64,000 nucleotides of DNA from contig NZ_BMYD01000002.1 in assembly GCF_014652095.1 (NCBI RefSeq), positions 372,001-436,000 of the forward strand. The letters run 5' to 3'. Origin of the DNA: Cognatilysobacter bugurensis (GTDB lineage Bacteria; Pseudomonadota; Gammaproteobacteria; Xanthomonadales; Xanthomonadaceae). Positions 56,533 through 64,000 of the stretch are shown piece after piece; the stretch's first letter is position 1, and every line of letters starts with the position of its first letter. The position numbers and the translations under genes are program-made. The notes under the pieces were generated by a model. It had not been told where the DNA came from, did not search any database, and saw only the letters and a program-made list of their open reading frames with translations.

Positions 56533-57144
56533 ATGACGACGATCGACGCTGCACTGCGCCCCCTTCATACCGCCCACGCCGGCGCGGCCTCCCATGCGCG
56601 CACGCTGGTCATCGGTGCATCGCTCGCGCTGTTGATGGCGGCGACGCGCGGCCAGCACTTCGCGAGCATCGACGCGCTGCCGAGCGCATCGTGGGCGGTA
56701 TTTTTCCTCGCCGGCGCGCTGCTGCCGTCGCGCTGGGGATTCGCCGCGTTCTTCGCGCTGGCGACCGTGCTCGACATCTCCGGCCTTGCGGCTGGCACGG
56801 TGGCCGACTGGTGCATGTCGCCGGCGTACTGGGTGATGCTGCCGGCCTACGCCGCGCTGTGGTTTGGCGGACGCAGGTACGCACGCATGCACCGCGACGC
56901 GTGGAACACGGTGCCGCGCCTGGCCCTCGTGCTCGTGGCGACTGCCGCGGTCACGTATGCGATCTCGAAGGGCGGCTTCTACTTCCTGTCCGGTCAGTAC
57001 CCCGATGGCACGCTCGCGGGCTTCCTTGCGCGCGTGCCGCAGTACTTCCCGGCGTCGCTCGGCACGCTAGCGGGCTACGCTGCAGTGGGCCTGGGGTTGG
57101 ATGCTCTGGTGCGCACGATGCGGACGCGCGGCTCGCGCGCATGA
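56533..57144 (+). CDS. B12-operon integral membrane protein 2, paralogue of the preceding gene
   Basis: 203 residues, about six membrane segments. It carries the same landmarks as its neighbour: ATRGQHF (residues 37-43), SWAVFFLAG, DISGLAAGTVADWC, PAYAALWFGGR and GGFYFLSGQYPDGTLAGFL. It starts one base after the neighbour's stop and its own stop overlaps the cobO start, so both are co-expressed with B12 genes. Two different paralogues side by side suggest a heterodimer. No ATPase or other transport partner is present nearby. Function unknown. Confidence 0.75.
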   Translation: MTTIDAALRPLHTAHAGAASHARTLVIGASLALLMAATRGQHFASIDALPSASWAVFFLAGALLPSRWGFAAFFALATVLDISGLAAGTVADWCMSPAYWVMLPAYAALWFGGRRYARMHRDAWNTVPRLALVLVATAAVTYAISKGGFYFLSGQYPDGTLAGFLARVPQYFPASLGTLAGYAAVGLGLDALVRTMRTRGSRA

Positions 57145-57767
57145 GCCGCGGCAGCGAACGCCTCGGGATCACCGAGGACGAGCACTACCGCGAGCGCGCG
57201 CAGCGCAAGAAAGAGCTGATCGACCGCCGCATCGCGCGCGCCACGATCGAGCGCGGCGTGGTCGTGGTCAACACCGGGAACGGCAAAGGCAAGAGCTCGT
57301 CGGGCTTCGGGATGCTCGCGCGCTCGCTGGGCCACGGGCTGCACTGCGGCGTCGTGCAGTTCATCAAGGGCAGTTTTTCGACCGGCGAGGAAGCGTTCTT
57401 CCGCCGTTTCGATGACCTCGTCGATTACCACGTGATGGGCGAGGGCTACACCTGGGAGACGCAGGACCGTGAGCGCGACATCGCGGCGGCATCCGCGGCG
57501 TGGGCGGTGGCCCGCGGAATGCTCGAAAACCCCGACCTCGATTTCGTCCTGCTCGACGAGCTCAACATCGCCCTGACCAAGGGCTACGTCGTGCTCGACG
57601 ACGTGCTCGCGGCGCTCGCCGCGCGGCCGGAGCGCCAGCACGTGGTCATCACCGGGCGCGGTGCGCCCGATGCGCTGGTCGAGGCGGCCGACACGGTGAC
57701 CGAGATGCGTGTGGTCAAGCACGCGTTCAAAGCCGGCATCAAGGCGCAGAAAGGCATCGAGCTGTAA
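57141..57767 (+). CDS. cobO: Cob(I)yrinic acid a,c-diamide adenosyltransferase
   Basis: 208 residues, CobA/CobO family. The P-loop NTGNGKGKSSSGFGMLARSLGHG sits at about 45-67, GVVQFIKG follows near 72, DLVDYHVMGEGYTWETQD near 95, and DFVLLDELNIALTKGY near 130. It transfers the adenosyl group of ATP to the cobalt of corrinoids. Its ATG overlaps the stop of the membrane-protein gene, and cobB follows after 2 nt. Confidence 0.95.
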   Translation: MSRGSERLGITEDEHYRERAQRKKELIDRRIARATIERGVVVVNTGNGKGKSSSGFGMLARSLGHGLHCGVVQFIKGSFSTGEEAFFRRFDDLVDYHVMGEGYTWETQDRERDIAAASAAWAVARGMLENPDLDFVLLDELNIALTKGYVVLDDVLAALAARPERQHVVITGRGAPDALVEAADTVTEMRVVKHAFKAGIKAQKGIEL

Positions 57768-57769
57768 GC

Positions 57770-59065
57770 GTGGACGCGGTTCGCCACTGCCCGGCACTGC
57801 TCGTGTCCGCCCCGGCATCGGGACAGGGCAAGACCAGCGTGACCGCTGCCCTTGCGCGGTGGCACCGCAATCAGGGTCGCCGCGTGCGGGTGTTCAAGAC
57901 CGGGCCGGATTTTCTGGATCCGCTGTTGCTGGCCCGTGCGAACGGCGGCGAACCCGCCTACCAGCTCGACCTGTGGATGACCGGCGAGGCCGACGTGCGT
58001 TCGCGCCTGTTTGATGCGGCCGGCGATGCCGACCTGATCCTCGTCGAAGGCGTAATGGGCCTGTTCGATGGTGATCCTTCGAGCGCCGATCTTGCAACGC
58101 GGCTGGGGCTACCGGTGCTCGCGGTGATCGACGGCTCGGCGATGGCGCAGACGTTCGGCGCGCTCGCGCTCGGCCTGGCGCGCTACCGTGAGGACCTGTC
58201 GATGTTCGGCGTCGCCGCGAACCGTATCGGCAGTGCACGTCATGCCGGCATGCTGCGCGAGAGCCTGCCGGCCGAGCTGAGTTGGTTCGGCGCACTGCCG
58301 CGTGATCCGGCGCTGGTGCTGCCCGAGCGCCACCTGGGGCTGGTCGTCGCGGACGAGCTCGGCGACATCGATACACGCCTGGACGCGCTGGCCGACGCCT
58401 GGGCGCAGCATGCGTCGACCGCGCTGCCCCCGCCCTCGGTGTTCGAGCCCGCCATCCGCCCCACGCCCAATACCGACCTGCGCGGCGTGCGCATTGCGAT
58501 CGCGCGCGATGCCGCGTTCTGCTTCCTGTACCCCGCCAACCTCGACCTGCTGCGCGAGGCCGGCGCTGAGCTGCGCTTCTTCTCGCCGCTGGCCGGCGAT
58601 TCGCTGCCCGAATGCGAGGCAATCTGGCTGCCGGGCGGCTACCCAGAACTGCACCTGTCGCTGCTGAGCCAACACAAAGATCTGCACGCCACGCTGCGCG
58701 CGCACCGCGATGCCGGCAAGCCCTTGCTCGCCGAATGCGGCGGCCTGCTCTACGCGCTCGACAGCCTCGCCGACCGCGACGGCGAGCGCTTTGCGATGGC
58801 CGGGCTCGTGGCGGGTGATGCGGCAATGCAGGCGCGCTTCGTCGCGCTGGGCATGCAGGAGGTCGATCTGCCTGAAGGCGTGTTGCGTGGCCACACCTTC
58901 CACTACGGTCGCGCCGATATCGCCGTCGCGCCGCTCACCGTCGCACGCAACCCGAACGGCGGCGGCACGGAGGCCGTTTACCGCGACCGCCGCCTGACCG
59001 CGAGCTTCGTGCACCTGTATTTCCCGTCCGGCCCCGACGCGGCGCTGGCGCTGTTCCGCCCGTGA
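57770..59065 (+). CDS. cobB: Cobyrinate a,c-diamide synthase
   Basis: 431 residues, CobB/CbiA. N-terminal P-loop [17 protein letters not shown] (about 15-31), [11 protein letters not shown] (about 43), GVMGLFDG, and a C-terminal class I glutamine amidotransferase-like domain with the nucleophile in [15 protein letters not shown] (about residue 320) and GHTFHYGR near 370. It amidates cobyrinate at the a and c side chains with glutamine and ATP. The start is a GTG (57770), 2 nt after the cobO stop. Its stop overlaps the next ATG. Confidence 0.93.
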   Translation: MDAVRHCPALLVSAPASGQGKTSVTAALARWHRNQGRRVRVFKTGPDFLDPLLLARANGGEPAYQLDLWMTGEADVRSRLFDAAGDADLILVEGVMGLFDGDPSSADLATRLGLPVLAVIDGSAMAQTFGALALGLARYREDLSMFGVAANRIGSARHAGMLRESLPAELSWFGALPRDPALVLPERHLGLVVADELGDIDTRLDALADAWAQHASTALPPPSVFEPAIRPTPNTDLRGVRIAIARDAAFCFLYPANLDLLREAGAELRFFSPLAGDSLPECEAIWLPGGYPELHLSLLSQHKDLHATLRAHRDAGKPLLAECGGLLYALDSLADRDGERFAMAGLVAGDAAMQARFVALGMQEVDLPEGVLRGHTFHYGRADIAVAPLTVARNPNGGGTEAVYRDRRLTASFVHLYFPSGPDAALALFRP

Positions 59066-59982
59066 TGGCGGCGCTCGCTGCGCTCGCCGCCGTGTTGCTC
59101 GATGCCTGGCTCGGCGAGCCGCGGCGCGGGCATCCGCTGGTGGCCTTCGGCCGGCTGGTCAAGGCGATCGAGGCGCGTCTGTACGCGGATCGGCGCGGCC
59201 GCGGCGTGCTCGCGTGGGCGCTGGCGGTGCTGCCGATCACGCTGCTTGCCGCCGGGGCGATGTGGGCCGCGCGCGATGCATCGCCGCTGCTGGCCGCCGC
59301 GCTGTCGGCGGGGGTGCTGTACCTCGCGATCGGCCATCAAAGCCTGCACGAACACGCGCGCCCGGTGGCCGATGCACTGGATGCCGGCCGGCTCGACGAC
59401 GCGCGCGCGGCCGTCGGCCGCATGGTCAGCCGCGACACCGCTGCGCTCGACGCGTCGCAGGTGGCCGCGGCTGCGACCGAATCGGTGCTCGAAAACGGCA
59501 ACGACGCGGTGTTCGCCGCGCTGTTCTGGTTCGCGCTGCTCGGCGCGCCGGGCGCGGTGCTGTACCGGCTCGCAAACACACTGGATGCGATGTGGGGTTA
59601 TCGCACGCCCCGCTATAAGCGCTTCGGCTGGGCGGCCGCGCGCATCGACGACGTCCTCAACTGGGTGCCGGCGCGCCTGACGGCGGCGAGCTACGCCCTG
59701 CTCGGTCAGACCGCGCGCGCGTGGCGGTGCTGGCGTTCGCAAGCGCCGCTGTGGGACAGCCCGAATGCAGGGCCGGTGATGGCGGCCGGCGCGGGTGCGC
59801 TCGGCACGCGGCTCGGCGGCGCGGCGCCGTATCACGGGGTCTGGGAGGACCGGCCGGTCCTGGGCGAGGGCGACGCTGCGAGCGCCGCCAGCGTGAGGCG
59901 TGCGCTGTCGTTGGTGAGGCGCAGCGTTGCCCTGTGGATCTCGGTTGGGTTGGTGATCGCCGCATTTCGGGAGCTCGCGTGA
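59065..59982 (+). CDS. cbiB: Adenosylcobinamide-phosphate synthase CbiB
   Basis: 305 residues, integral membrane. Signature segments: [26 protein letters not shown] (about 10-36), [71 protein letters not shown] across 93-165, [13 protein letters not shown] near 170 and [15 protein letters not shown] near 195. It attaches the aminopropanol (phosphate) arm to cobyric acid. An ATG at 59065 overlaps the cobB stop (TGATG), so coupling is tight. Confidence 0.93.
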   Translation: MAALAALAAVLLDAWLGEPRRGHPLVAFGRLVKAIEARLYADRRGRGVLAWALAVLPITLLAAGAMWAARDASPLLAAALSAGVLYLAIGHQSLHEHARPVADALDAGRLDDARAAVGRMVSRDTAALDASQVAAAATESVLENGNDAVFAALFWFALLGAPGAVLYRLANTLDAMWGYRTPRYKRFGWAAARIDDVLNWVPARLTAASYALLGQTARAWRCWRSQAPLWDSPNAGPVMAAGAGALGTRLGGAAPYHGVWEDRPVLGEGDAASAASVRRALSLVRRSVALWISVGLVIAAFRELA

Positions 59983-62723
59983 TGCTCGAACACGGCGGCC
60001 GCCTGCTGCGCGCGGCGCAACGCTACGGCATCCCTGTAGGGGATTGGCTGGACCTGTCCACGGGCGTGAGCCCATTCCCATGGCCGGTGCCCGAGGTGCC
60101 TGCCACAGCCTGGCACCGCCTGCCGGAGGACGAGGACGGGCTGGTCGAGGCGGCGCGCACGTACTACGGCGCCCCGCACCTGCTCCCGGTCGCCGGCTCG
60201 CAGGCGGCGATCCAGGCGCTGCCCGAGTTGCGCGCGAAATGTCGCGTCGGCGTGCTCTCGCCCGGCTACGCCGAGCACGCGCACGCCTGGCGCCGCACCG
60301 GCCACGAAGTCACGCTCGCATCAGCCGATGCGTTGCTCGCCGATAGCGCGGGCTTTGATGTCATCGTGCTGATCCACCCGAACAATCCCGCCGGCGATAC
60401 GTTCGATCCCGATGCGCTGCTGCGCCTGTCTGCGCACCTGGCATCGCGTGGCGGCTGGCTGGTCGTCGATGAGGCGTTCATCGACGCCACCCCCGAGCGC
60501 AGCCTGGCCGCGATGAGCGACCGCGATGGCCTGATCGTGCTGCGCTCGGTCGGCAAGTTCTTCGGCATGGCCGGCGCACGCGCGGGCTTCGTCTGCGCGC
60601 AGCCATCGGTGCTGGAGCCCCTGCGGCAGCGCCTGGGGCCGTGGACGCTGCCCGGGCCGACGCGCTACGCGCTGCGGCAGGCGTTCGCCGATCGTGATTG
60701 GCACGCCGCCATGCGCAAACGGCTGCACGAGGTGAGCGCGCGCCTGACCGACGTGCTTACGTCCCACGGCCTTGAGCCGACCGCGGGCTCGGCGTTCTTC
60801 CAGTGGCGGCTGGACAGTCGTGCCCGGGCGCTGCACGAGGCGCTCGCACAGCGGGGCATCCTGACGCGCCTGTTCGAGACCCCGGCGAGTCTGCGATTTG
60901 GCCTGCCCGCGAGCGATGCCGAGCTGGCGCGGCTGGACGACGCGCTGGTGCAGATCGTGGGCGACGTGGCGCGTCTACCGCGAACGCAGAGCCAAGCCGA
61001 TGACGCGGCTGACATCGTCATTCCCGCACACGGCAATGCAGAGCCTGCAGCGCAGGACGACGTGGCCCCGTCGAGCGATCACAGCGCAGCAGACTCACCT
61101 CGGGCCCGAGCGGCGATCGATCCCGCAGCGTGCGTCATCGTTCGCGGGGAAGATTCGACCGCGATGCCCGACGAGCCGGGGCGTCACATGTCGACCGGGC
61201 GCGCGCCTAATTTTGGTGCGTCCGCGAGCGGCCACCGCCCGGCATCCGCCCGCGTGCTCATGGTCCAAGGCTGCACGTCGGACGCCGGCAAGAGCACGCT
61301 CGTCGCCGCGCTGTGCCGCTGGGCGCGGCGGCGGGGGCTGCGCATTGCGCCGTTCAAGCCGCAGAACATGGCGCTCAACTCCGCCGTGACCGTCGACGGC
61401 GGCGAGATCGGCCGCGCGCAGGCAGTACAGGCGCAGGCGGCCGGCCTGGCGCCGCACACCGACTTCAACCCGGTGCTGCTCAAGCCGAACACCGACACCG
61501 GCGCGCAGGTGATCATCCACGGCCATCCCATCGGCAACATGGATGCGCGCGGTTACCACGACTACAAGCGCATCGCGTTCGACGCGGTGCTGGCCTCGCA
61601 TGAACGGCTGGTGGCGAGCTACGACACGGTCATCGTCGAAGGCGCCGGCAGCCCTGCCGAGATCAACCTGCGCGATCGCGACATCGCAAACATGGGCTAC
61701 GCCGAAGCAGTGGACTGCCCGGTGATCCTTGTGGCCGATATCGACCGCGGCGGCGTGTTCGCGCACCTCGTCGGCACCCTCGCGCTGCTGTCGGCCAGCG
61801 AGCGCGCGCGGGTCGCTGGCTTCGTCATCAACCGGTTCCGTGGCGACATCGCGCTGCTGCAGCCGGGGCTGGACTGGCTCGAACGCGAGACCGGCAAGCC
61901 CGTGCTCGGCGTGCTGCCGTACCTGCACGGGTTGCATCTCGAGGCCGAGGACGCCGTCGCGCACGAAGGCGTCGCGACCGCAGGGCACCGCCTGCGCGTC
62001 GTGGTGCCCGTGCTGCCGCGCATCAGCAACCACACCGATTTCGATGCCCTGCGCGCGCATCCGCAGGTTGACGCGGTGTTCGTGCCGCCCGGCGAACCGC
62101 TGCCGCCCTGCGAGCTCGTGATCCTGCCGGGCTCCAAGTCGACCCGCAGCGACCTGGCTTGCCTGCGCGCGCACGGCTGGGACGACGCGATCGCACGCCA
62201 CCTGCGCTACGGCGGCCGCGTGCTCGGCATCTGCGGCGGGCTGCAGATGCTCGGGCGCGCCGTGCACGACCCGCTTGGCATCGAAGGCGCGGCCGGCTCG
62301 AGCGACGGGCTTGGCTGGCTGGATCTGGAAACCACGCTCGCGCCGACCAAGCAGCTGCGTAACGTGACCGGCCGCCTCGCGATGTCGGGCATCGACGCAC
62401 CGGTGCGCGGCTACGAGATCCATTGCGGCGTGAGCGAGGGCGCTGCGCTCGGGCGGCCGTTCGCGCAGCTCGACGACGGTCGCCCCGACGGTGCGTGCTC
62501 CGCCGATGGGCGCGTGCTGGGCACCTACCTGCACGGCCCGTTCGACGATCCCGACGCGTTGCAGGCGTTGCTGCACTGGGCCGGTTTCGAGAATGCAACG
62601 CGCCTCGACATGCGCGCACTGCGCGAAGACAGCCTCGAGCGCCTTGCCGACACCGTCGATGCGCACCTCGACACCGGCGCACTGCTGCGCCTGTTCACGC
62701 CGGAGGCCGCATGCGCAGCCTGA
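59982..62723 (+). CDS. Fused CobC (threonine-phosphate decarboxylase) - CobQ (cobyric acid synthase)
   Basis: 913 residues in one frame without a stop. Residues 1-335 are a fold-type I PLP enzyme like CobC/CobD ([19 protein letters not shown] Lys192 in [23 protein letters not shown]) making aminopropanol phosphate. A 90-residue disordered linker follows. Residues 425-913 are CobQ/CbiP (P-loop [39 protein letters not shown], glutaminase Cys751 in [10 protein letters not shown], His851 in [10 protein letters not shown]), which amidates the b, d, e and g side chains. An internal ATG at 61188 (residue 403) could also give free CobQ. Fusion is seen in the sequence; whether it is one polypeptide in vivo is not known. 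Confidence 0.9.
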   Translation: MLEHGGRLLRAAQRYGIPVGDWLDLSTGVSPFPWPVPEVPATAWHRLPEDEDGLVEAARTYYGAPHLLPVAGSQAAIQALPELRAKCRVGVLSPGYAEHAHAWRRTGHEVTLASADALLADSAGFDVIVLIHPNNPAGDTFDPDALLRLSAHLASRGGWLVVDEAFIDATPERSLAAMSDRDGLIVLRSVGKFFGMAGARAGFVCAQPSVLEPLRQRLGPWTLPGPTRYALRQAFADRDWHAAMRKRLHEVSARLTDVLTSHGLEPTAGSAFFQWRLDSRARALHEALAQRGILTRLFETPASLRFGLPASDAELARLDDALVQIVGDVARLPRTQSQADDAADIVIPAHGNAEPAAQDDVAPSSDHSAADSPRARAAIDPAACVIVRGEDSTAMPDEPGRHMSTGRAPNFGASASGHRPASARVLMVQGCTSDAGKSTLVAALCRWARRRGLRIAPFKPQNMALNSAVTVDGGEIGRAQAVQAQAAGLAPHTDFNPVLLKPNTDTGAQVIIHGHPIGNMDARGYHDYKRIAFDAVLASHERLVASYDTVIVEGAGSPAEINLRDRDIANMGYAEAVDCPVILVADIDRGGVFAHLVGTLALLSASERARVAGFVINRFRGDIALLQPGLDWLERETGKPVLGVLPYLHGLHLEAEDAVAHEGVATAGHRLRVVVPVLPRISNHTDFDALRAHPQVDAVFVPPGEPLPPCELVILPGSKSTRSDLACLRAHGWDDAIARHLRYGGRVLGICGGLQMLGRAVHDPLGIEGAAGSSDGLGWLDLETTLAPTKQLRNVTGRLAMSGIDAPVRGYEIHCGVSEGAALGRPFAQLDDGRPDGACSADGRVLGTYLHGPFDDPDALQALLHWAGFENATRLDMRALREDSLERLADTVDAHLDTGALLRLFTPEAACAA

Positions 62724-63229
62724 TCCTCGGCGGCGCGCGGTCGGGCAAAAGCGCGCTCGCCGAACGCTGGGCCACCGCCAGCGGGCTCGACGTCGTTTAC
62801 ATCGCGACCGCCGAGCGCCGCGATGGTGAGATGGACGCGCGCATCGACACGCATCGCGCGCGCCGTCCGGCGCACTGGGGCTGCATCGAAACGCCGCTCG
62901 CGCTCGCCGACGCGCTGCGCACGCACGATCGCGCACACCGCTGCGTGCTCGTCGATTGCCTCACGCTGTGGCTGTCGAACCTGCTCGCGCTCGATGACGC
63001 ACAGCGTTATGCCTACGAGCGCGATGCCCTGCTCGACGCGGTCGCCACCGCGCGCGGCGAGTTGCTGCTGGTCAGCAACGAGGTCGGCCTCGGCATCGTG
63101 CCGATGGGCGAGCTCACACGGCGCTTCGTCGACGAAGCCGGGCGGCTGCACCAGGCGCTCGGGGACCGTTGCGAGCGCGTCGTCTTCACCGCCGCGGGAC
63201 TGCCGCTTTTTCTGAAGGGAACTGCATGA
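62711..63229 (+). CDS. cobU: Adenosylcobinamide kinase/guanylyltransferase
   Basis: 172 residues. P-loop [18 protein letters not shown] at residues 4-21, the GDxx-type region [12 protein letters not shown] near 45-56 (the guanylyl-accepting His), [13 protein letters not shown] near 78 and [26 protein letters not shown] near 118. It phosphorylates cobinamide and loads GMP, the salvage step. It overlaps CobQ by 13 nt and cobT by 4 nt. Confidence 0.95.
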   Translation: MRSLILGGARSGKSALAERWATASGLDVVYIATAERRDGEMDARIDTHRARRPAHWGCIETPLALADALRTHDRAHRCVLVDCLTLWLSNLLALDDAQRYAYERDALLDAVATARGELLLVSNEVGLGIVPMGELTRRFVDEAGRLHQALGDRCERVVFTAAGLPLFLKGTA

Positions 63230-64000
63230 ACACCTCCGTCGCCGCACCGCCCGACGCGCCCGCCACCGACGCGAGATGGTGGTCGGCCGAATGCCCGGCG
63301 CCGGACGCCGGCTGGGCCGATGCGGCACTTCGACGGCAGGCGCAGCTGACCAAGCCGCCGGGCTCGTTGGGTGAACTCGAGACGCTTGCCGTGCGGCTGG
63401 CCTCGCTGCAGGCGACGGCAACACCGGGTGCGGACCGCGTCTGGATCAGCGTGTTCGCGGCCGACCACGGCGTGGCCGCCGAGGGCGTCAGCGCGTTCCC
63501 GCAGGCGGTGACCGGCGAGATGGTGCGCAACTTCGCGAGCGGCGGCGCGGCGGTCAGCGTGCTCGCGCGCGCGCTCGGCGCCACGCTCGAAGTCGTCAAC
63601 CTCGGCACGGTGAACGACCCGGGCGAGATCGCGGGCGTACGCCGCGCGGTGATCGCGCCGTCCACCGCGAACTTCTGTGAGCAGCCGGCGATGACCGACG
63701 CGCAACTGCAGGCCGCGCTCGCGGCCGGTGCGCGCAGCGTGCAGAACGCGGTCGCCGCACGCGCGCAGCTGTTCATCGGCGGCGAGATGGGCATCGGCAA
63801 CACCACCTCGGCCGCGGCGCTGGCCTGCGCGCTGCTCGACGCGCCCGCATCGGCGCTCGCGGGCGCAGGCACCGGCCTCGACGGCGCCGGCATCTCGCAC
63901 AAGGCGCAGGTCATCGAGCGCGCGCTCGCACGCCACGCGGGCAACGCCTCGGCGCTGCGGTTGCTGGCGTGCCTGGGCGGATTCGAAATCGCCGCGCTGA
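63226..64000 (+). CDS. cobT: Nicotinate-nucleotide-dimethylbenzimidazole phosphoribosyltransferase, 3' truncated
   Basis: 258 residues are visible before the window ends. CobT motifs: [19 protein letters not shown] (about 42-60), [39 protein letters not shown] (about 78-116), NLGT, and [21 protein letters not shown] (about 185-205). It makes alpha-ribazole phosphate, the lower-ligand nucleotide. Its ATG overlaps the cobU stop and follows GAAGGGA. cobS and cobC phosphatase probably follow outside the window. Confidence 0.95.
   Translation, partial: MNTSVAAPPDAPATDARWWSAECPAPDAGWADAALRRQAQLTKPPGSLGELETLAVRLASLQATATPGADRVWISVFAADHGVAAEGVSAFPQAVTGEMVRNFASGGAAVSVLARALGATLEVVNLGTVNDPGEIAGVRRAVIAPSTANFCEQPAMTDAQLQAALAAGARSVQNAVAARAQLFIGGEMGIGNTTSAAALACALLDAPASALAGAGTGLDGAGISHKAQVIERALARHAGNASALRLLACLGGFEIAAL

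Overview
The window is very GC-rich, densely coded chromosomal DNA with no rRNA, tRNA, CRISPR array, insertion sequence or phage gene that I could recognise. Gene content and order (purD; fis-purH; prmA next to a zinc-ribbon DUF3426 protein; pilR-pilS divergent from sucC-sucD; nadE; bamD/rluD/pgeF; a B12-riboswitch-led btuB-cob operon) point to a gammaproteobacterium of the Xanthomonadales, probably Lysobacter/Luteimonas-like. That placement is inference from protein families and synteny, not from a database search.

Layout. 1-11.5 kb: signalling and housekeeping (a truncated PAS-GGDEF protein, a secreted alpha/beta hydrolase, a YegD-type Hsp70, a large multi-PAS hybrid histidine kinase, NAD(P)H-hydrate dehydratase, a histidine phosphatase, a NYN-LOTUS protein, an SNase-like lipoprotein lacking its catalytic residues). 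11.5-19.5 kb: a WGxxGxxG small protein, a lysine-rich HU protein, a DUF7010-like gene broken by two single-base losses, a DsbA/FrnE oxidoreductase, an 870-aa secreted beta-helix protein with operator-like palindromes upstream, and a copper-handling pair (DUF411 lipoprotein plus a Cys-rich Csp four-helix protein). 19.5-24.3 kb: ornithine cyclodeaminase divergent from an Lrp-type regulator, small membrane proteins, an acetyltransferase, an HDOD protein and a tiny stand-alone H-box protein. 24.3-34.6 kb: purD, transporters, purH, fis, DUF3426, prmA. 34.6-41.8 kb: pilR-pilS, sucCD, nadE. 41.8-50 kb: PhzF, bamD, rluD-pgeF, and an otsB-GH15-otsA trehalose cluster. 50-53.5 kb: clpB and a sirtuin.

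53.7 kb to the end is the most notable region: a cobalamin riboswitch leading a tight operon of btuB, two paralogous membrane proteins of unknown function, cobO, cobB/cbiA, cbiB, a single open frame encoding CobC fused to CobQ, cobU and the start of cobT. Together these would import corrinoids, adenosylate them, attach the aminopropanol arm and build the nucleotide loop, under B12 feedback. No corrin-ring synthesis gene is visible, so a salvage or late-pathway role is likely. The two membrane proteins share His, Asp and Cys positions and are the best candidate here for an undescribed component, possibly cobalt or precursor uptake.

Start codons were chosen by family alignment and ribosome-binding sites. 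Where a TTG or GTG start or an uncertain start is proposed, the entry says so.
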